From assembly GCA_024278725.1 (NCBI GenBank), contig JAJRSQ010000162.1:1-24539 (forward strand): a stretch of DNA of 24,539 nt, given 5' to 3'. Under the pieces are notes generated by a model. That model was not told the DNA's origin. It searched no databases and was given only the letters and a program-made list of their open reading frames with translations. The stretch is from Chloroflexota bacterium. Its GTDB lineage: Bacteria > Chloroflexota > Anaerolineae > 4572-78. Of this stretch, positions 14,726 through 22,394 are shown one piece after another; position 1 is the first letter of the stretch; every line of letters begins with the position of its first letter. The position numbers were made by a program, and so were the translations under genes.

Positions 14726-14917
14726 TCAGGTGAGCATTGCTGCCGCCAGCACAAGGAACAGAATGCCCAAAATGAAGTCGCGCACGACCATTTTTTTGGC
14801 TTTCAGGGGGATTTTTTCGGCTTTAAAAAACAGGATAAACGATTTGATACCGGCGAGCAAAAATCTGATGCCGAACATGGCGATGATTGCCGCCAGAATG
14901 ATGAATGCGATTTTCAT
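14726..14917 (-). CDS. Small two-helix membrane protein coupled to histidine kinase
   Basis: This 63-residue protein has two hydrophobic helices (about 3-31 and 45-62) joined by a lysine-rich loop (FFKAEKIPLKAKKMVVRD) and no known family. Its ATG overlaps the kinase stop as ATGA (14917-14914), the classic sign of translational coupling. It could recruit the soluble kinase to the membrane or sense a membrane state; this is inference from coupling only. It is the last gene of the relA operon. Confidence 0.7.
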   Translation of the reverse strand: MKIAFIILAAIIAMFGIRFLLAGIKSFILFFKAEKIPLKAKKMVVRDFILGILFLVLAAAMLT

Positions 14918-15555
14918 AGGGGAACGGTCAGTTGAATGAAGGTGCCTTTGCCGGGTTTGGATTTGATGTCCAGGGTCGCGCCGATAGCCTCGGCGCGGAT
15001 GATCATATTGACCAACCCCGCGCCCCCTTTTTCAGATAGTGGATTGGGGATGAGGGCATCATCAAAACCGATGCCGTCATCGGTAATGGTGAGCTGGAAA
15101 CGGGTTTCGCCGGATTGGATGGAGAGGTCAATTTTATCTGCCTGCGCGTGTTTGCGAATATTTTGCAGTGATTCTTGAATGATGCGGGCGACGGCAAGTT
15201 GCTGTGTGCAACTCAACGCGGTGACCGAGCCGGAAATGGAGAACGAAATGGGCGCGCCGCCGCGTTTCCGGTGGGTGCTGATGTGTTCGACGAGCCATGT
15301 TTTGAAGCTGCCGTCTTCGGAAAAGGGGGGGAGCAGGTCGGAAATCATTTCCCGGATCTGTTTGGATGCGGTGTGCGATTGCTGTTCCAGAAGCGCAAGC
15401 TCGGCTTTCAGCGCGTCGGTTGCGCCCATCTGCAAATATTGCTGACAAATACTCACTTGCATGTTCATTTGTAAGAGCGTCTGCGCGACGTGGTCGTGCA
15501 ATTCCTGCGCCACATAACGACGCTCGTTTTCGGCAATGGTGAGGCTTTTTTCCAT
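14914..15555 (-). CDS. Soluble histidine kinase, NarL-partner type (HisKA_3)
   Basis: This 213-residue kinase has no sensor domain and no membrane segment. The dimerisation/phospho-acceptor helix begins almost at once, with H20 in ENERRYVAQELHDHVAQTL. The ATPase domain shows the N box (QESLQNIRKHA), DDGIGFDD and GGAGLVNMIIRAEAIG. The start at 15555 is preferred over 15582 because GAAGG lies 7 bases before it and it starts 4 bases after the relA stop; the earlier ATG would overlap relA. Such kinases pair with NarL-family regulators, and none is in the window. The coupled downstream membrane protein may supply the missing input. Confidence 0.88.
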   Translation of the reverse strand: MEKSLTIAENERRYVAQELHDHVAQTLLQMNMQVSICQQYLQMGATDALKAELALLEQQSHTASKQIREMISDLLPPFSEDGSFKTWLVEHISTHRKRGGAPISFSISGSVTALSCTQQLAVARIIQESLQNIRKHAQADKIDLSIQSGETRFQLTITDDGIGFDDALIPNPLSEKGGAGLVNMIIRAEAIGATLDIKSKPGKGTFIQLTVPL

Positions 15556-15559
15556 GAAA

Positions 15560-17746
15560 TTACCTTCGGCGGTTGACTTCAATCACGTTGGGAAGTTGTT
15601 CGAGTTTGTCCATGACCCGTTTCAATTGCGAGACATCCGTCACTTCCAGCGAGATTGACACATCGGCGAAATGTTGCCGGTTGCTGATGTTCACATCGGT
15701 GATGTTGATTTGTTCGTTGGCAATCACTTCCGAGATGTCGCGCATTAATCCCAGCCGGTTGAAGGCGTGGATGAGGATGACAGCGGGGTAGGTGGCAGTT
15801 TCTTTGCCGCCCCAATTCACCTGAATGAGCCGGTCGCGGTCGTTGGTGCTCAGGATGTTGGGGCAATCTTTGCGGTGAATGGTGATGCCGCGCCCGCGAG
15901 TGATGTAGCCCACAATCGGGTCGCCGGGGACGGGGCGGCAGCAGCGCCCCATATTGGTGAGCAAATCGGTCACGCCGAGGACGGTCACGCCATCGGTGGG
16001 CGGCGCGGTGGGCGCGGCGGTCGGGGCGAGCGGCAGGATGTCGTGGGTCACGTCTTTTTCGCGCGCCAAATTCAGCGCGGTGCGGATGACATGCTGCAAT
16101 GAAATATCGCTGAAGCCCAACGCCGCCAGAAAATCGTCGGTTTTGGTGTAGCCGCAGGCTTCCGCAATTTCATCGTATTTCACATCATCGGTGATGTGCA
16201 ACCGCTTGAGTTCGCGGTCTAAAATGGAGCGCCCTTGTGAAACGCTTTCATCGTAATTCTGTTTTTTTAACCAGTAACGGATTTTTTTGCGGGCGCGATT
16301 GCTTTTGACATACCCCAGATTTTCGTTGAGCCAATCTCGGCTGGGTCCGCCCCGTTTGGCGGTGAGGATTTCCACTTTATCCCCGTTTTTCAGTTGATAA
16401 TCCAGACTGACCAGCGAGCCGTTCACCTTCGCCCCACGGCATTTGTGTCCAATTTCGGTGTGGATGCTGTACGCCAAATCAATGGGCGTGGAGCCCATCG
16501 GCAGTTCATAGATGTCCCCTTTGGGGGTGAAGACGTACACCTTTTCTTCGATGACGTCGGTTTTGACGGCGTTCACAAATTCACTGGCGGAGCTGTCGCC
16601 CTCCATTTGGAGTTTGATGGCTTGCCGCATCGCCGCGATTTTCTGGTCGAGCGCGATGTCGGCGCGGCTGCCGTCTTTGTAGCGCCAGTGGGCGGCAATA
16701 CCGAGTTCCGCTTGCCGGTGCATGTCTTCGGTGCGAATTTGCACCTCAAATTGATGCCCGCGCGAATCGGTGACGGCGGTGTGGAGCGATTGGTAGCCGT
16801 TCTCTTTCGGCGCGGCGATGTAATCGTCGAATTCGCGGGGGATGGGTCGCCATTTGGTGTGGATGACGCCCAGCGCGGCGTAACAATCGCGCACGGTGTT
16901 GACCACCACCCGCAGGGCGGTGATGTCGAAAATCTGGCTGACCTCCACTTCTTTGCGCTGCATTTTTTGGTAAATGCTGTATAGGTGTTTGGTACGCCAG
17001 AAGATGCGGGCTTCGATGCCCGTTTCCTTCAGGGCTTCTTCCAGCTCGTGCGCAATTCTGTTGACGAATTTTTCGGCGTATGCCCGGCGGATTTCGCGCT
17101 GGTGAACAATATAATCGTATTGTTTGGGGTAGAGATATTTGAAGGAGTTGTCTTCTAGTTCCGATTTGATGCTGTACATCCCCAGCCGGTTGGCGAGCGG
17201 GGCGAAAATGTCGAGTGTTTCACGGGCGATGCGCCGCTGCTTGTGTTCCGGCAGCGCGCCCAGGGTGCGGATGTTGTGCAGGCGGTCGGCGAGTTTTATC
17301 AGCACCACCCGCACATCGTCCCCAATGGCTAAAAACATTTTGCGCAGATTTTCGGTTTGCTGGAGTTCCCGTTTGGCGGAGGTGGAAGTGCCTTTTTGCT
17401 CGGAGGCTTGTTTTAACTTGGTGACCCCGTCTACCAGTTTGGCGACGGTGGGACCGAAACGGTATTCAATTTCTTTCAGCGGTACGTCGGTGTCTTCCGG
17501 CACATCATGCAACAATGCCGCCACAATCACTTCGCCATCCATTTTCAGGTCGGCGAGCATTTGTGCCACGGCAATGCAATGGGTGATGTATGGTTCGCCC
17601 GATGCGCGTTTTTGGTCGCCGTGAGCCATCACTGCGAGTTTATATGCGTTGCGAATGTCGGTGATGTCAGCGGCGGACAGGTACGTCTCCAATTCCTTGT
17701 ACCAGTCATCAAGGTTGATGGGTAATTTCACATCGGTATCGAACAT
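15560..17746 (-). CDS. relA/spoT: Bifunctional (p)ppGpp synthetase/hydrolase
   Basis: This 728-residue long RSH protein controls the stringent-response alarmone. Domains in order: an HD hydrolase with H42 (HGDQKR) and H80-D81 (LLHDVPEDTD), which look intact; the synthetase domain with EFDDYIAAPKENGYQSLHTAV and EVQIRTEDMHRQAELGIAAHW; TGS (VYVFTPKGDIYELPMGSTPIDLAYSIH); a zinc-finger/linker region with CCRPVPGDPIVGYITRGRGITIHRKDCPN; and a C-terminal ACT domain. Both activities are predicted. AGGAG lies 12 bases before the ATG, a little far, but no better start is seen. A good promoter is upstream. A histidine kinase begins 4 bases after its stop. Confidence 0.96.
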   Translation of the reverse strand: MFDTDVKLPINLDDWYKELETYLSAADITDIRNAYKLAVMAHGDQKRASGEPYITHCIAVAQMLADLKMDGEVIVAALLHDVPEDTDVPLKEIEYRFGPTVAKLVDGVTKLKQASEQKGTSTSAKRELQQTENLRKMFLAIGDDVRVVLIKLADRLHNIRTLGALPEHKQRRIARETLDIFAPLANRLGMYSIKSELEDNSFKYLYPKQYDYIVHQREIRRAYAEKFVNRIAHELEEALKETGIEARIFWRTKHLYSIYQKMQRKEVEVSQIFDITALRVVVNTVRDCYAALGVIHTKWRPIPREFDDYIAAPKENGYQSLHTAVTDSRGHQFEVQIRTEDMHRQAELGIAAHWRYKDGSRADIALDQKIAAMRQAIKLQMEGDSSASEFVNAVKTDVIEEKVYVFTPKGDIYELPMGSTPIDLAYSIHTEIGHKCRGAKVNGSLVSLDYQLKNGDKVEILTAKRGGPSRDWLNENLGYVKSNRARKKIRYWLKKQNYDESVSQGRSILDRELKRLHITDDVKYDEIAEACGYTKTDDFLAALGFSDISLQHVIRTALNLAREKDVTHDILPLAPTAAPTAPPTDGVTVLGVTDLLTNMGRCCRPVPGDPIVGYITRGRGITIHRKDCPNILSTNDRDRLIQVNWGGKETATYPAVILIHAFNRLGLMRDISEVIANEQINITDVNISNRQHFADVSISLEVTDVSQLKRVMDKLEQLPNVIEVNRRR

Positions 17747-17791
17747 CGAATGGTGTTTCTCCTGAAAAAGCGTTCACAAAATGTGGATGAT

Positions 17792-17820
17792 ATTTTAGCA
17801 CAAGAGCCACACAATGTAAA
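17792..17820 (-). promoter_or_regulatory. Putative relA/spoT promoter
   Basis: On the minus strand TTTACA (17820-17815) and TAAAAT (17797-17792) are separated by 17 bp, giving 5/6 matches in each box. The -10 ends 45 bases before the ATG. Confidence 0.6.
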
Positions 17821-17839
17821 TGGGAGTTTTTCGGCGGCT

Positions 17840-18028
17840 CACGACTGTTGCAAAGTAAATTTTACGGTTGCTGTTTTTTATGATTTTACGCCGCAGGGGT
17901 GATTTGCGAGCCACTCTTACGCACTTTCTTCCGGTTTTAACGAAAATCGGTGGTGTTGTAGGGGCACGCTGCAGCGTGCCCCTACATTTCCTGCGCAATG
18001 TTTGTCAAGCGACTTTGCAACAGCCCTG
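17840..18028. mobile_element. MITE, family B (189 bp), ISAs1-like ends
   Basis: The right end, read inward, is CAGGGCTGTTGCAAAGT and the left end is CACGACTGTTGCAAAGT, matching at 15 of 17 positions. A 10-bp direct repeat, TTCGGCGGCT, flanks it (17830-17839 and 18029-18038). Ends starting CAGGG with 8-10 bp duplications fit the ISAs1 family as I know it. No transposase is present. The element fills most of the 17747-18044 gap and lies just downstream of the caspase operon. Confidence 0.8.
17958..17985. repeat. Perfect 28-bp palindrome inside family B MITE
   Basis: GTAGGGGCACGCTG is followed directly by its exact reverse complement. Its outer arms, GTAGGGGC/GCCCCTAC, are identical to those of the core at 6316-6372. 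Confidence 0.85.
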
Positions 18029-18044
18029 TTCGGCGGCTTTGGGC

Positions 18045-19556
18045 TTATGCGTCTTTCCTGAAACCTTTCTCGGTGATGGTTTGAATGGCGCGCACCACCG
18101 AACTGACCGGCAAGCCGATTTGCTTGCTGAGGTCTTGAAGCCGTACCGTGCTTCGGGGCGTTTTGCGGGAATATCCACGGCGCGATTGCCGGGAATACTG
18201 CTGTATAAATTTCGTCACGTGCTGCACTTCCGGGTCGCTCAGATTCCCCGCCGCCGATGTTCCCGCTGCGACATTTGCCCAGATGCGCGCCACATCGCCG
18301 GCGATGGGCGTTTCCGGGTTCAGCAGCATCGATTCGACTTCCGCGATATTTTCGAGCAATTCCGGGTCGAGTTCGGTTTCGGTGGAAAATTCAAACGGCT
18401 TCCACAGCGACCACGGACTTTGGCGGTACAGACGGGAGGCGGCTTGGTCGGCGAGGGAGTTGCCCGCAATCAAGCCCGGTTCATCCGCGTCACGGGCAAT
18501 CAGCCCGCGATATGCGGCATACATCATTGGCGGGAATTCCACCGGCGCAACCCGCGAGCGGGCGATGTTGCCGCGTCGTCCTTTGCCCACCACAAACAGG
18601 GCGGTTACATCGGGGTGGTTGGGGACGAGTTTTTGCAGGTTGCGGCGCACCGTGTCAAACAATCTCCAGCGCGGTTTGGGCTCAAGGAGCATGGCTTGCG
18701 CGCCGATGATGCCGAGCATGGGATTTTCATATTTTGCGTTGAGCATGGCGTTCAAATATTCCGGTGAAATCGCCGTGCGTCCTTCCCGCAATCCGCTGAG
18801 GGTCAATTCCACGGCGGTGTTGATGTCGGAGCCGTCATCATAGCTGTAGCCCATCCAAATTCGCGCCATGTGGATGGATGCCCCCCGCAAAAGGGGCACT
18901 GCCCGGTATCTTGAACCGGGAATGAAGACGATGGTCGTCCAGTCTTCTTCCACCCAGATGGGCAAATCTGCGCCGCCGGGCAGCTCGTCCGCGCTCCGTT
19001 TGCCGGTGGAATTCCATTCCAGCGTGTTGCGCAGAACATACCCGCCGGGCGATACATCGGCGGACAGGGCGATGAAGCCGAAATTATCCATTTTTTCGGT
19101 GTCCGTTTGCAGATTTCCCACCGGCTCCAGCGCCGAGTTGAGCAGGGTGTATGAGCTGATGTCGAGCCATGACCGCCCTTCCGAGGTGGTGTCGCGGAAA
19201 ATCAGCACCAACCGCCCGCCGTCGCCATAGGTTTGATTCGGCTCGCGGCTGATTTTTTGCGCCGGATAGCCGTGAAATTCGTGCGAGTTGGCGGCGCGGG
19301 GGACGGGCGCGGTGGTTTCAAAGGCTAAATGGATGTCGGTTTTTTCAAAAGATTGTCCCGGCTTCAGTTCGATGAATTCGCGCTGTTTGGTGTTTCCCGC
19401 GCGGACTTCAATCTGATAAATCCCCGGCGGCACTTTTTTCCGCAGTTCGCCGATGCCGGTTGCCACCGTTTGAAAACGATGGTCAATCAATCGCAATTCC
19501 AATGGCGCTTCCAGCGTTCGCAAATAGACGCTTGCCTTTCGTTTATAGCTTGACAT
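18045..19556 (-). CDS. Unrecognised protein of caspase operon: N-terminal beta module, C-terminal helix-turn-helix
   Basis: This 503-residue protein matches no family I recognise. Residues 9-80 look like a carboxypeptidase-regulatory or PEGA-like beta sandwich (VPPGIYQIEVRAGNTKQREFIELKPGQ). Residues 100-230 form a second beta-rich region (GGRLVLIFRD, SPGGYVLRNTLEW). Residues 250-325 are more helical and hold a distinctive KYENPMLGIIGAQAML. Residues 465-503 read like a helix-turn-helix (VRLQDLSKQIGLPVSSVVRAIQTI). There is no signal peptide. The ATG at 19556 is chosen because GGAG lies 9 bases upstream; the frame also has TTG at 19571. It overlaps the caspase gene by 14 bases, so the two are translationally coupled. 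A sensor, adaptor or regulator role for the two enzymes is inferred from context. Confidence 0.72.
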   Translation of the reverse strand: MSSYKRKASVYLRTLEAPLELRLIDHRFQTVATGIGELRKKVPPGIYQIEVRAGNTKQREFIELKPGQSFEKTDIHLAFETTAPVPRAANSHEFHGYPAQKISREPNQTYGDGGRLVLIFRDTTSEGRSWLDISSYTLLNSALEPVGNLQTDTEKMDNFGFIALSADVSPGGYVLRNTLEWNSTGKRSADELPGGADLPIWVEEDWTTIVFIPGSRYRAVPLLRGASIHMARIWMGYSYDDGSDINTAVELTLSGLREGRTAISPEYLNAMLNAKYENPMLGIIGAQAMLLEPKPRWRLFDTVRRNLQKLVPNHPDVTALFVVGKGRRGNIARSRVAPVEFPPMMYAAYRGLIARDADEPGLIAGNSLADQAASRLYRQSPWSLWKPFEFSTETELDPELLENIAEVESMLLNPETPIAGDVARIWANVAAGTSAAGNLSDPEVQHVTKFIQQYSRQSRRGYSRKTPRSTVRLQDLSKQIGLPVSSVVRAIQTITEKGFRKDA

Positions 19557-20604
19557 GTCGTTCAGCTCCAATCACTTCAAAAAATCCCCCGTTGTGAAAA
19601 GTGTTTTCGCCTTCGGTGGGGGCGACGCGGTAAAAACCGGAGGCAAGCGCCACTTGCATGTCGCCATCGGCGGCGGAATGGGTGGCGATGGTTTTCATAT
19701 CGCCGTTGCGCAGCGTCACGTCGCCGGTGAAGTCGGGCGGAAATTCGAGGGTGACGGGATGTTTGGTTGCCACCGGCACATCGGTGCGAAAGACGATTGC
19801 CGGGGTGACGGGCTCGGCGGCGAAGAAGGGGGTCTGCGGCTGGGGGCGATGGCGGGTCAATTCCCGCACCCGCTCGGTGACGTAGTTTGCTAGCGTTTGC
19901 GAGTTGATTTCGCCCGTGCGGGGGTCGGCGGCTTGCCCGTTCAGCCCTTCCAGCAACGCTTTGGTGAAATAGCCGCGCAGCTCGTCGGGGGGCGCGTCGT
20001 CGTCCTCTTCCTCGAATGCCAGTTCGCCGAAATAAGTTGCCAATCCCCGCAGGGTGAAAATTTTGCCGTTTTGGTTGTTGATTTCATCCCATGTGGGACC
20101 CAATAGCGGCGCGGTGGATACCCGCTCCCGGCAGCAATCGGCGAAAAAGACCAGTTCGCGGAAAAATTGCGCCTTTTGAAAATAGGTGATGAATTTCCCG
20201 TAGGGGAAATTGTTGCCGTAATGTTTCGGTGCGGCATTTGCCATCAGCAGCGCGACTTCATGCGGTTCGGGCGCAATCCCATGCCCCGACCCGAAAACGT
20301 ACAATCGGGTGTGCCGCCAATCGGCGGGGGTGTCATCAATGTGCGCGGAACACCGTTCCCAAAAGTCCGATAACGCTTCTTCCACCTGCCGGCGCACCGG
20401 GATGGCGTGTTTCCGGTCTGTGCCGGGGGGAATATCCGCATCGGCGACGGTGATGAGGGCGATATTCTCTTCCGGCACGGCGCCGAGGTTCGGGTCTCTC
20501 AGCCAGTTGTAAAATTCTTCGGCATCACCCCGCGCAAATTGCAAATCGGAAATACCGGGATAACGGTTGATGCCGATGACAATCGCGTAATGTTGTCCGT
20601 TCAT
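19543..20604 (-). CDS. Caspase-like (peptidase C14) protein with C-terminal beta domain
   Basis: This 353-residue protein begins directly with the caspase fold (HYAIVIGINRYPGISDLQFARGDAEEFYNWL). The catalytic His is H108 in VFGSGHGIAP. The catalytic Cys is most likely C158 in FFADCCRER, following the D-x-C pattern; C157 lies next to it. Both residues are intact, so activity is expected. An acidic insert (AFEEEDDDAPPDE, about 196-208) could be a processing loop. The last 75 residues form a beta domain (VTLEFPPDFTGDVTL..LASGFYRVAPTEGENTF) that resembles the start of the next gene's product. It has no signal peptide, so it is cytoplasmic. Its ATG directly follows the hydrolase stop (TAAATG), with GGGTGGG upstream. 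Confidence 0.88.
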   Translation of the reverse strand: MNGQHYAIVIGINRYPGISDLQFARGDAEEFYNWLRDPNLGAVPEENIALITVADADIPPGTDRKHAIPVRRQVEEALSDFWERCSAHIDDTPADWRHTRLYVFGSGHGIAPEPHEVALLMANAAPKHYGNNFPYGKFITYFQKAQFFRELVFFADCCRERVSTAPLLGPTWDEINNQNGKIFTLRGLATYFGELAFEEEDDDAPPDELRGYFTKALLEGLNGQAADPRTGEINSQTLANYVTERVRELTRHRPQPQTPFFAAEPVTPAIVFRTDVPVATKHPVTLEFPPDFTGDVTLRNGDMKTIATHSAADGDMQVALASGFYRVAPTEGENTFHNGGFFEVIGAERHVKL

Positions 20605-22140
20605 TTATGCCCACCCATGCTGAAGAATGTATTGGACGCTCGCCAGCGTTTGCGGTTCCACCGAGAAGCCGCCATGCCGGTCTGCCGCCGAAGCCAGCCC
20701 GTCGCCGCGATTTTCTTTCGCCCAAACGGCACGCCGTGGGTCGGCTTCCAGATAGGCTTGAATCGCAGTCAGTTCGGGGGAGTGGTAGGTTTCTTTGCGG
20801 GTGTAATATCGCTGCATTCCGGCGATGGGTTGGTCATACGCCAATTTGTCGGGGTCGGTGTAGTCCCGTTCCAGCACCCCGGAAATGAAATAGAGGAGTG
20901 AACGGGGATACAGCACCGGAACCATCGCCTTTCCCCGTTCCCCTTCATCTTTCATGGTGAACATGCGGAAATGGTCGAAAAGGTGGTCGTAATTTTCCAG
21001 CATATCGGCGAATTGCAGGCAGTCGATGGCGGGGGCGTGAAGAATGACGGTGCGGAATTTGAACGTTTCGGGCAGCGGATGGTCAGGGTCGGTGCGGGCT
21101 TTTTCCACATACCGCAACATATTATAAATGTAGATAGACCCCGCGCTGTGCCCCACTAAATGGATTTCCGGGGCATATCCGGCGGCGATTTTCCGGCTGA
21201 GTTCGTCGATGAAAAACCAGCCGCCCCGTTCCGGCGGTTGCCCTGCATTCTCAAAGGTGTCGGCGGCTTCTTTTTTCATCATTCCCCAAACCGTTGCGCC
21301 GACATTCGCCAGATACAATTCGCGCAGCAGCTCTTCCACCACCGTGCAATAGACGCCGTGGTCGCGTTTTTCAATGAAGCGGCTGACAACCCGCATCAGA
21401 ATCGCGCCCGCGTGCTTGAGCAGCACAGCGGTGGAAAGTATCCCCTTGCCCTCGGTTGCCGCCACATCGTCGCGGATTTCGTCCACGATTTCCGGCGACA
21501 TCAGCGTTTTCCCCGAAGCGCGATTCACGGTGAGCACGCCTTTGGCGTTCTTCTGCTGCGCCGCGCCATCGGGGGTGGCGGCGGCGACGATGTCCTGCAC
21601 GGCGGCTTGAAATTTCGGGTCGGCGGATAGGGCTTCTTCCAGCCTGCTTCTTTCGGCGTCATTCAGCGGCTTCAGGTTCGGATGGGCGGTGACGGCGGCA
21701 TAGGGTTCTTTCCCGGCGTCCGCTTTTTGCAGCTCAATCGCCACGTCGATGTCGGTGGGGAGTTGCAATTGCCCGGTGGCTTTGCCGCCCTCCGTGTCTC
21801 CCAACTTTCCGAGGGTGAATTTGACGAGCCATTTGACCAGCAGCTTGAATATCCTTTCCTTATTAATATCCTCCAAATTATCTTTGACCACCCGCAGGAA
21901 ATCCGATTCCCATACGAAGAAAGTGGGATGCGCGCCCGCCGCTTCGTACGCCGCTTTGAGCGTTTCCGCGCCGGTGAGCGCGCCGGTTTGGCTCACCAGC
22001 CCGCCGTGAAAGTGCCACACCAGTTTCGGGTGGTTCGGCAGGGCGGCGACCAGCGCGCGCACATCATCGGCGGTGGTGTCGGCGAGGATGCCGTCTTTTT
22101 CGGTATTAATATAGAAGGCTTTGTCTTGCAATGGGGACAT
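20605..22140 (-). CDS. Alpha/beta hydrolase-fold protein (lipase/esterase-like), first gene of caspase operon
   Basis: In this 511-residue protein the nucleophile elbow IHLVGHSAGSIYIYN places Ser332 in G-H-S-A-G. An oxyanion-type LVWHFHGGLV lies at 40-49. Between them is an unusually long insert (about 85-310), largely helical, with a Gly/Asp-rich stretch (LGDTEGGKATG). After the elbow come FKFRTVILHAPAID and a later YHSPELTAIQAYL. The acid and His of the triad cannot be fixed without a model. There is no signal peptide or membrane helix. AGGAG lies 8 bases before the ATG. A lipase or esterase attacking membrane lipids would fit a conflict role, but hydrolysis of any ester or amide is possible. 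Confidence 0.82.
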   Translation of the reverse strand: MSPLQDKAFYINTEKDGILADTTADDVRALVAALPNHPKLVWHFHGGLVSQTGALTGAETLKAAYEAAGAHPTFFVWESDFLRVVKDNLEDINKERIFKLLVKWLVKFTLGKLGDTEGGKATGQLQLPTDIDVAIELQKADAGKEPYAAVTAHPNLKPLNDAERSRLEEALSADPKFQAAVQDIVAAATPDGAAQQKNAKGVLTVNRASGKTLMSPEIVDEIRDDVAATEGKGILSTAVLLKHAGAILMRVVSRFIEKRDHGVYCTVVEELLRELYLANVGATVWGMMKKEAADTFENAGQPPERGGWFFIDELSRKIAAGYAPEIHLVGHSAGSIYIYNMLRYVEKARTDPDHPLPETFKFRTVILHAPAIDCLQFADMLENYDHLFDHFRMFTMKDEGERGKAMVPVLYPRSLLYFISGVLERDYTDPDKLAYDQPIAGMQRYYTRKETYHSPELTAIQAYLEADPRRAVWAKENRGDGLASAADRHGGFSVEPQTLASVQYILQHGWA

Positions 22141-22256
22141 TGCGAGTCTCCTTTCATGCTAAACAACCGAATTTCAGTGTAATTGGTGGGTGTCATCGGG
22201 AATTTACTATGGAAATTTTACCACAAAAACATAGGCGTGTATAGCTGCCCGCCGTC

Positions 22257-22317
22257 TTTACGAAAGGTTTACGCAAAAAGGACGAAACCTTTGCGATGTT
22301 TTGACGAACCCTTTGCC
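22257..22317 (+). promoter_or_regulatory. Operator-like array of six hexamers at exact 11-bp spacing
   Basis: Hexamers begin at 22257 (TTTACG), 22268 (TTTACG), 22279 (AGGACG), 22290 (TTTGCG), 22301 (TTGACG) and 22312 (TTTGCC), with consensus TTTRCG. Every step is 11 bp, the spacing of direct repeats bound by PhoB/OmpR-type activators. The last box overlaps the expected -35 of the cytochrome promoter. The array lies 78 bases before the cytochrome ATG, between it and the divergent caspase operon. Confidence 0.65.
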
Positions 22318-22329
22318 CCGTGCCCCTCG

Positions 22330-22357
22330 CTTTGGTGATACACTTAAACTACCAAAG
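22330..22357 (+). promoter_or_regulatory. Extended -10 and inverted repeat of the cytochrome promoter
   Basis: TGATACACT (22336-22344) reads as an extended -10 with no -35 match, which fits an activator-dependent promoter. Inverted arms CTTTGGT (22330-22336) and ACCAAAG (22351-22357) enclose it and could be a second operator. Confidence 0.45.
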
Positions 22358-22394
22358 GTGAAACTAGCCCTGTGAAATTGAAGCGGAGGGAACA

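Noticed and set aside
13947..14939. Plus-strand open frame of 330 codons opposite the methyltransferase
   Set aside because: It is His/Gln/Phe-rich antisense of a gene with recognisable motifs and a promoter, and has no ribosome binding site.
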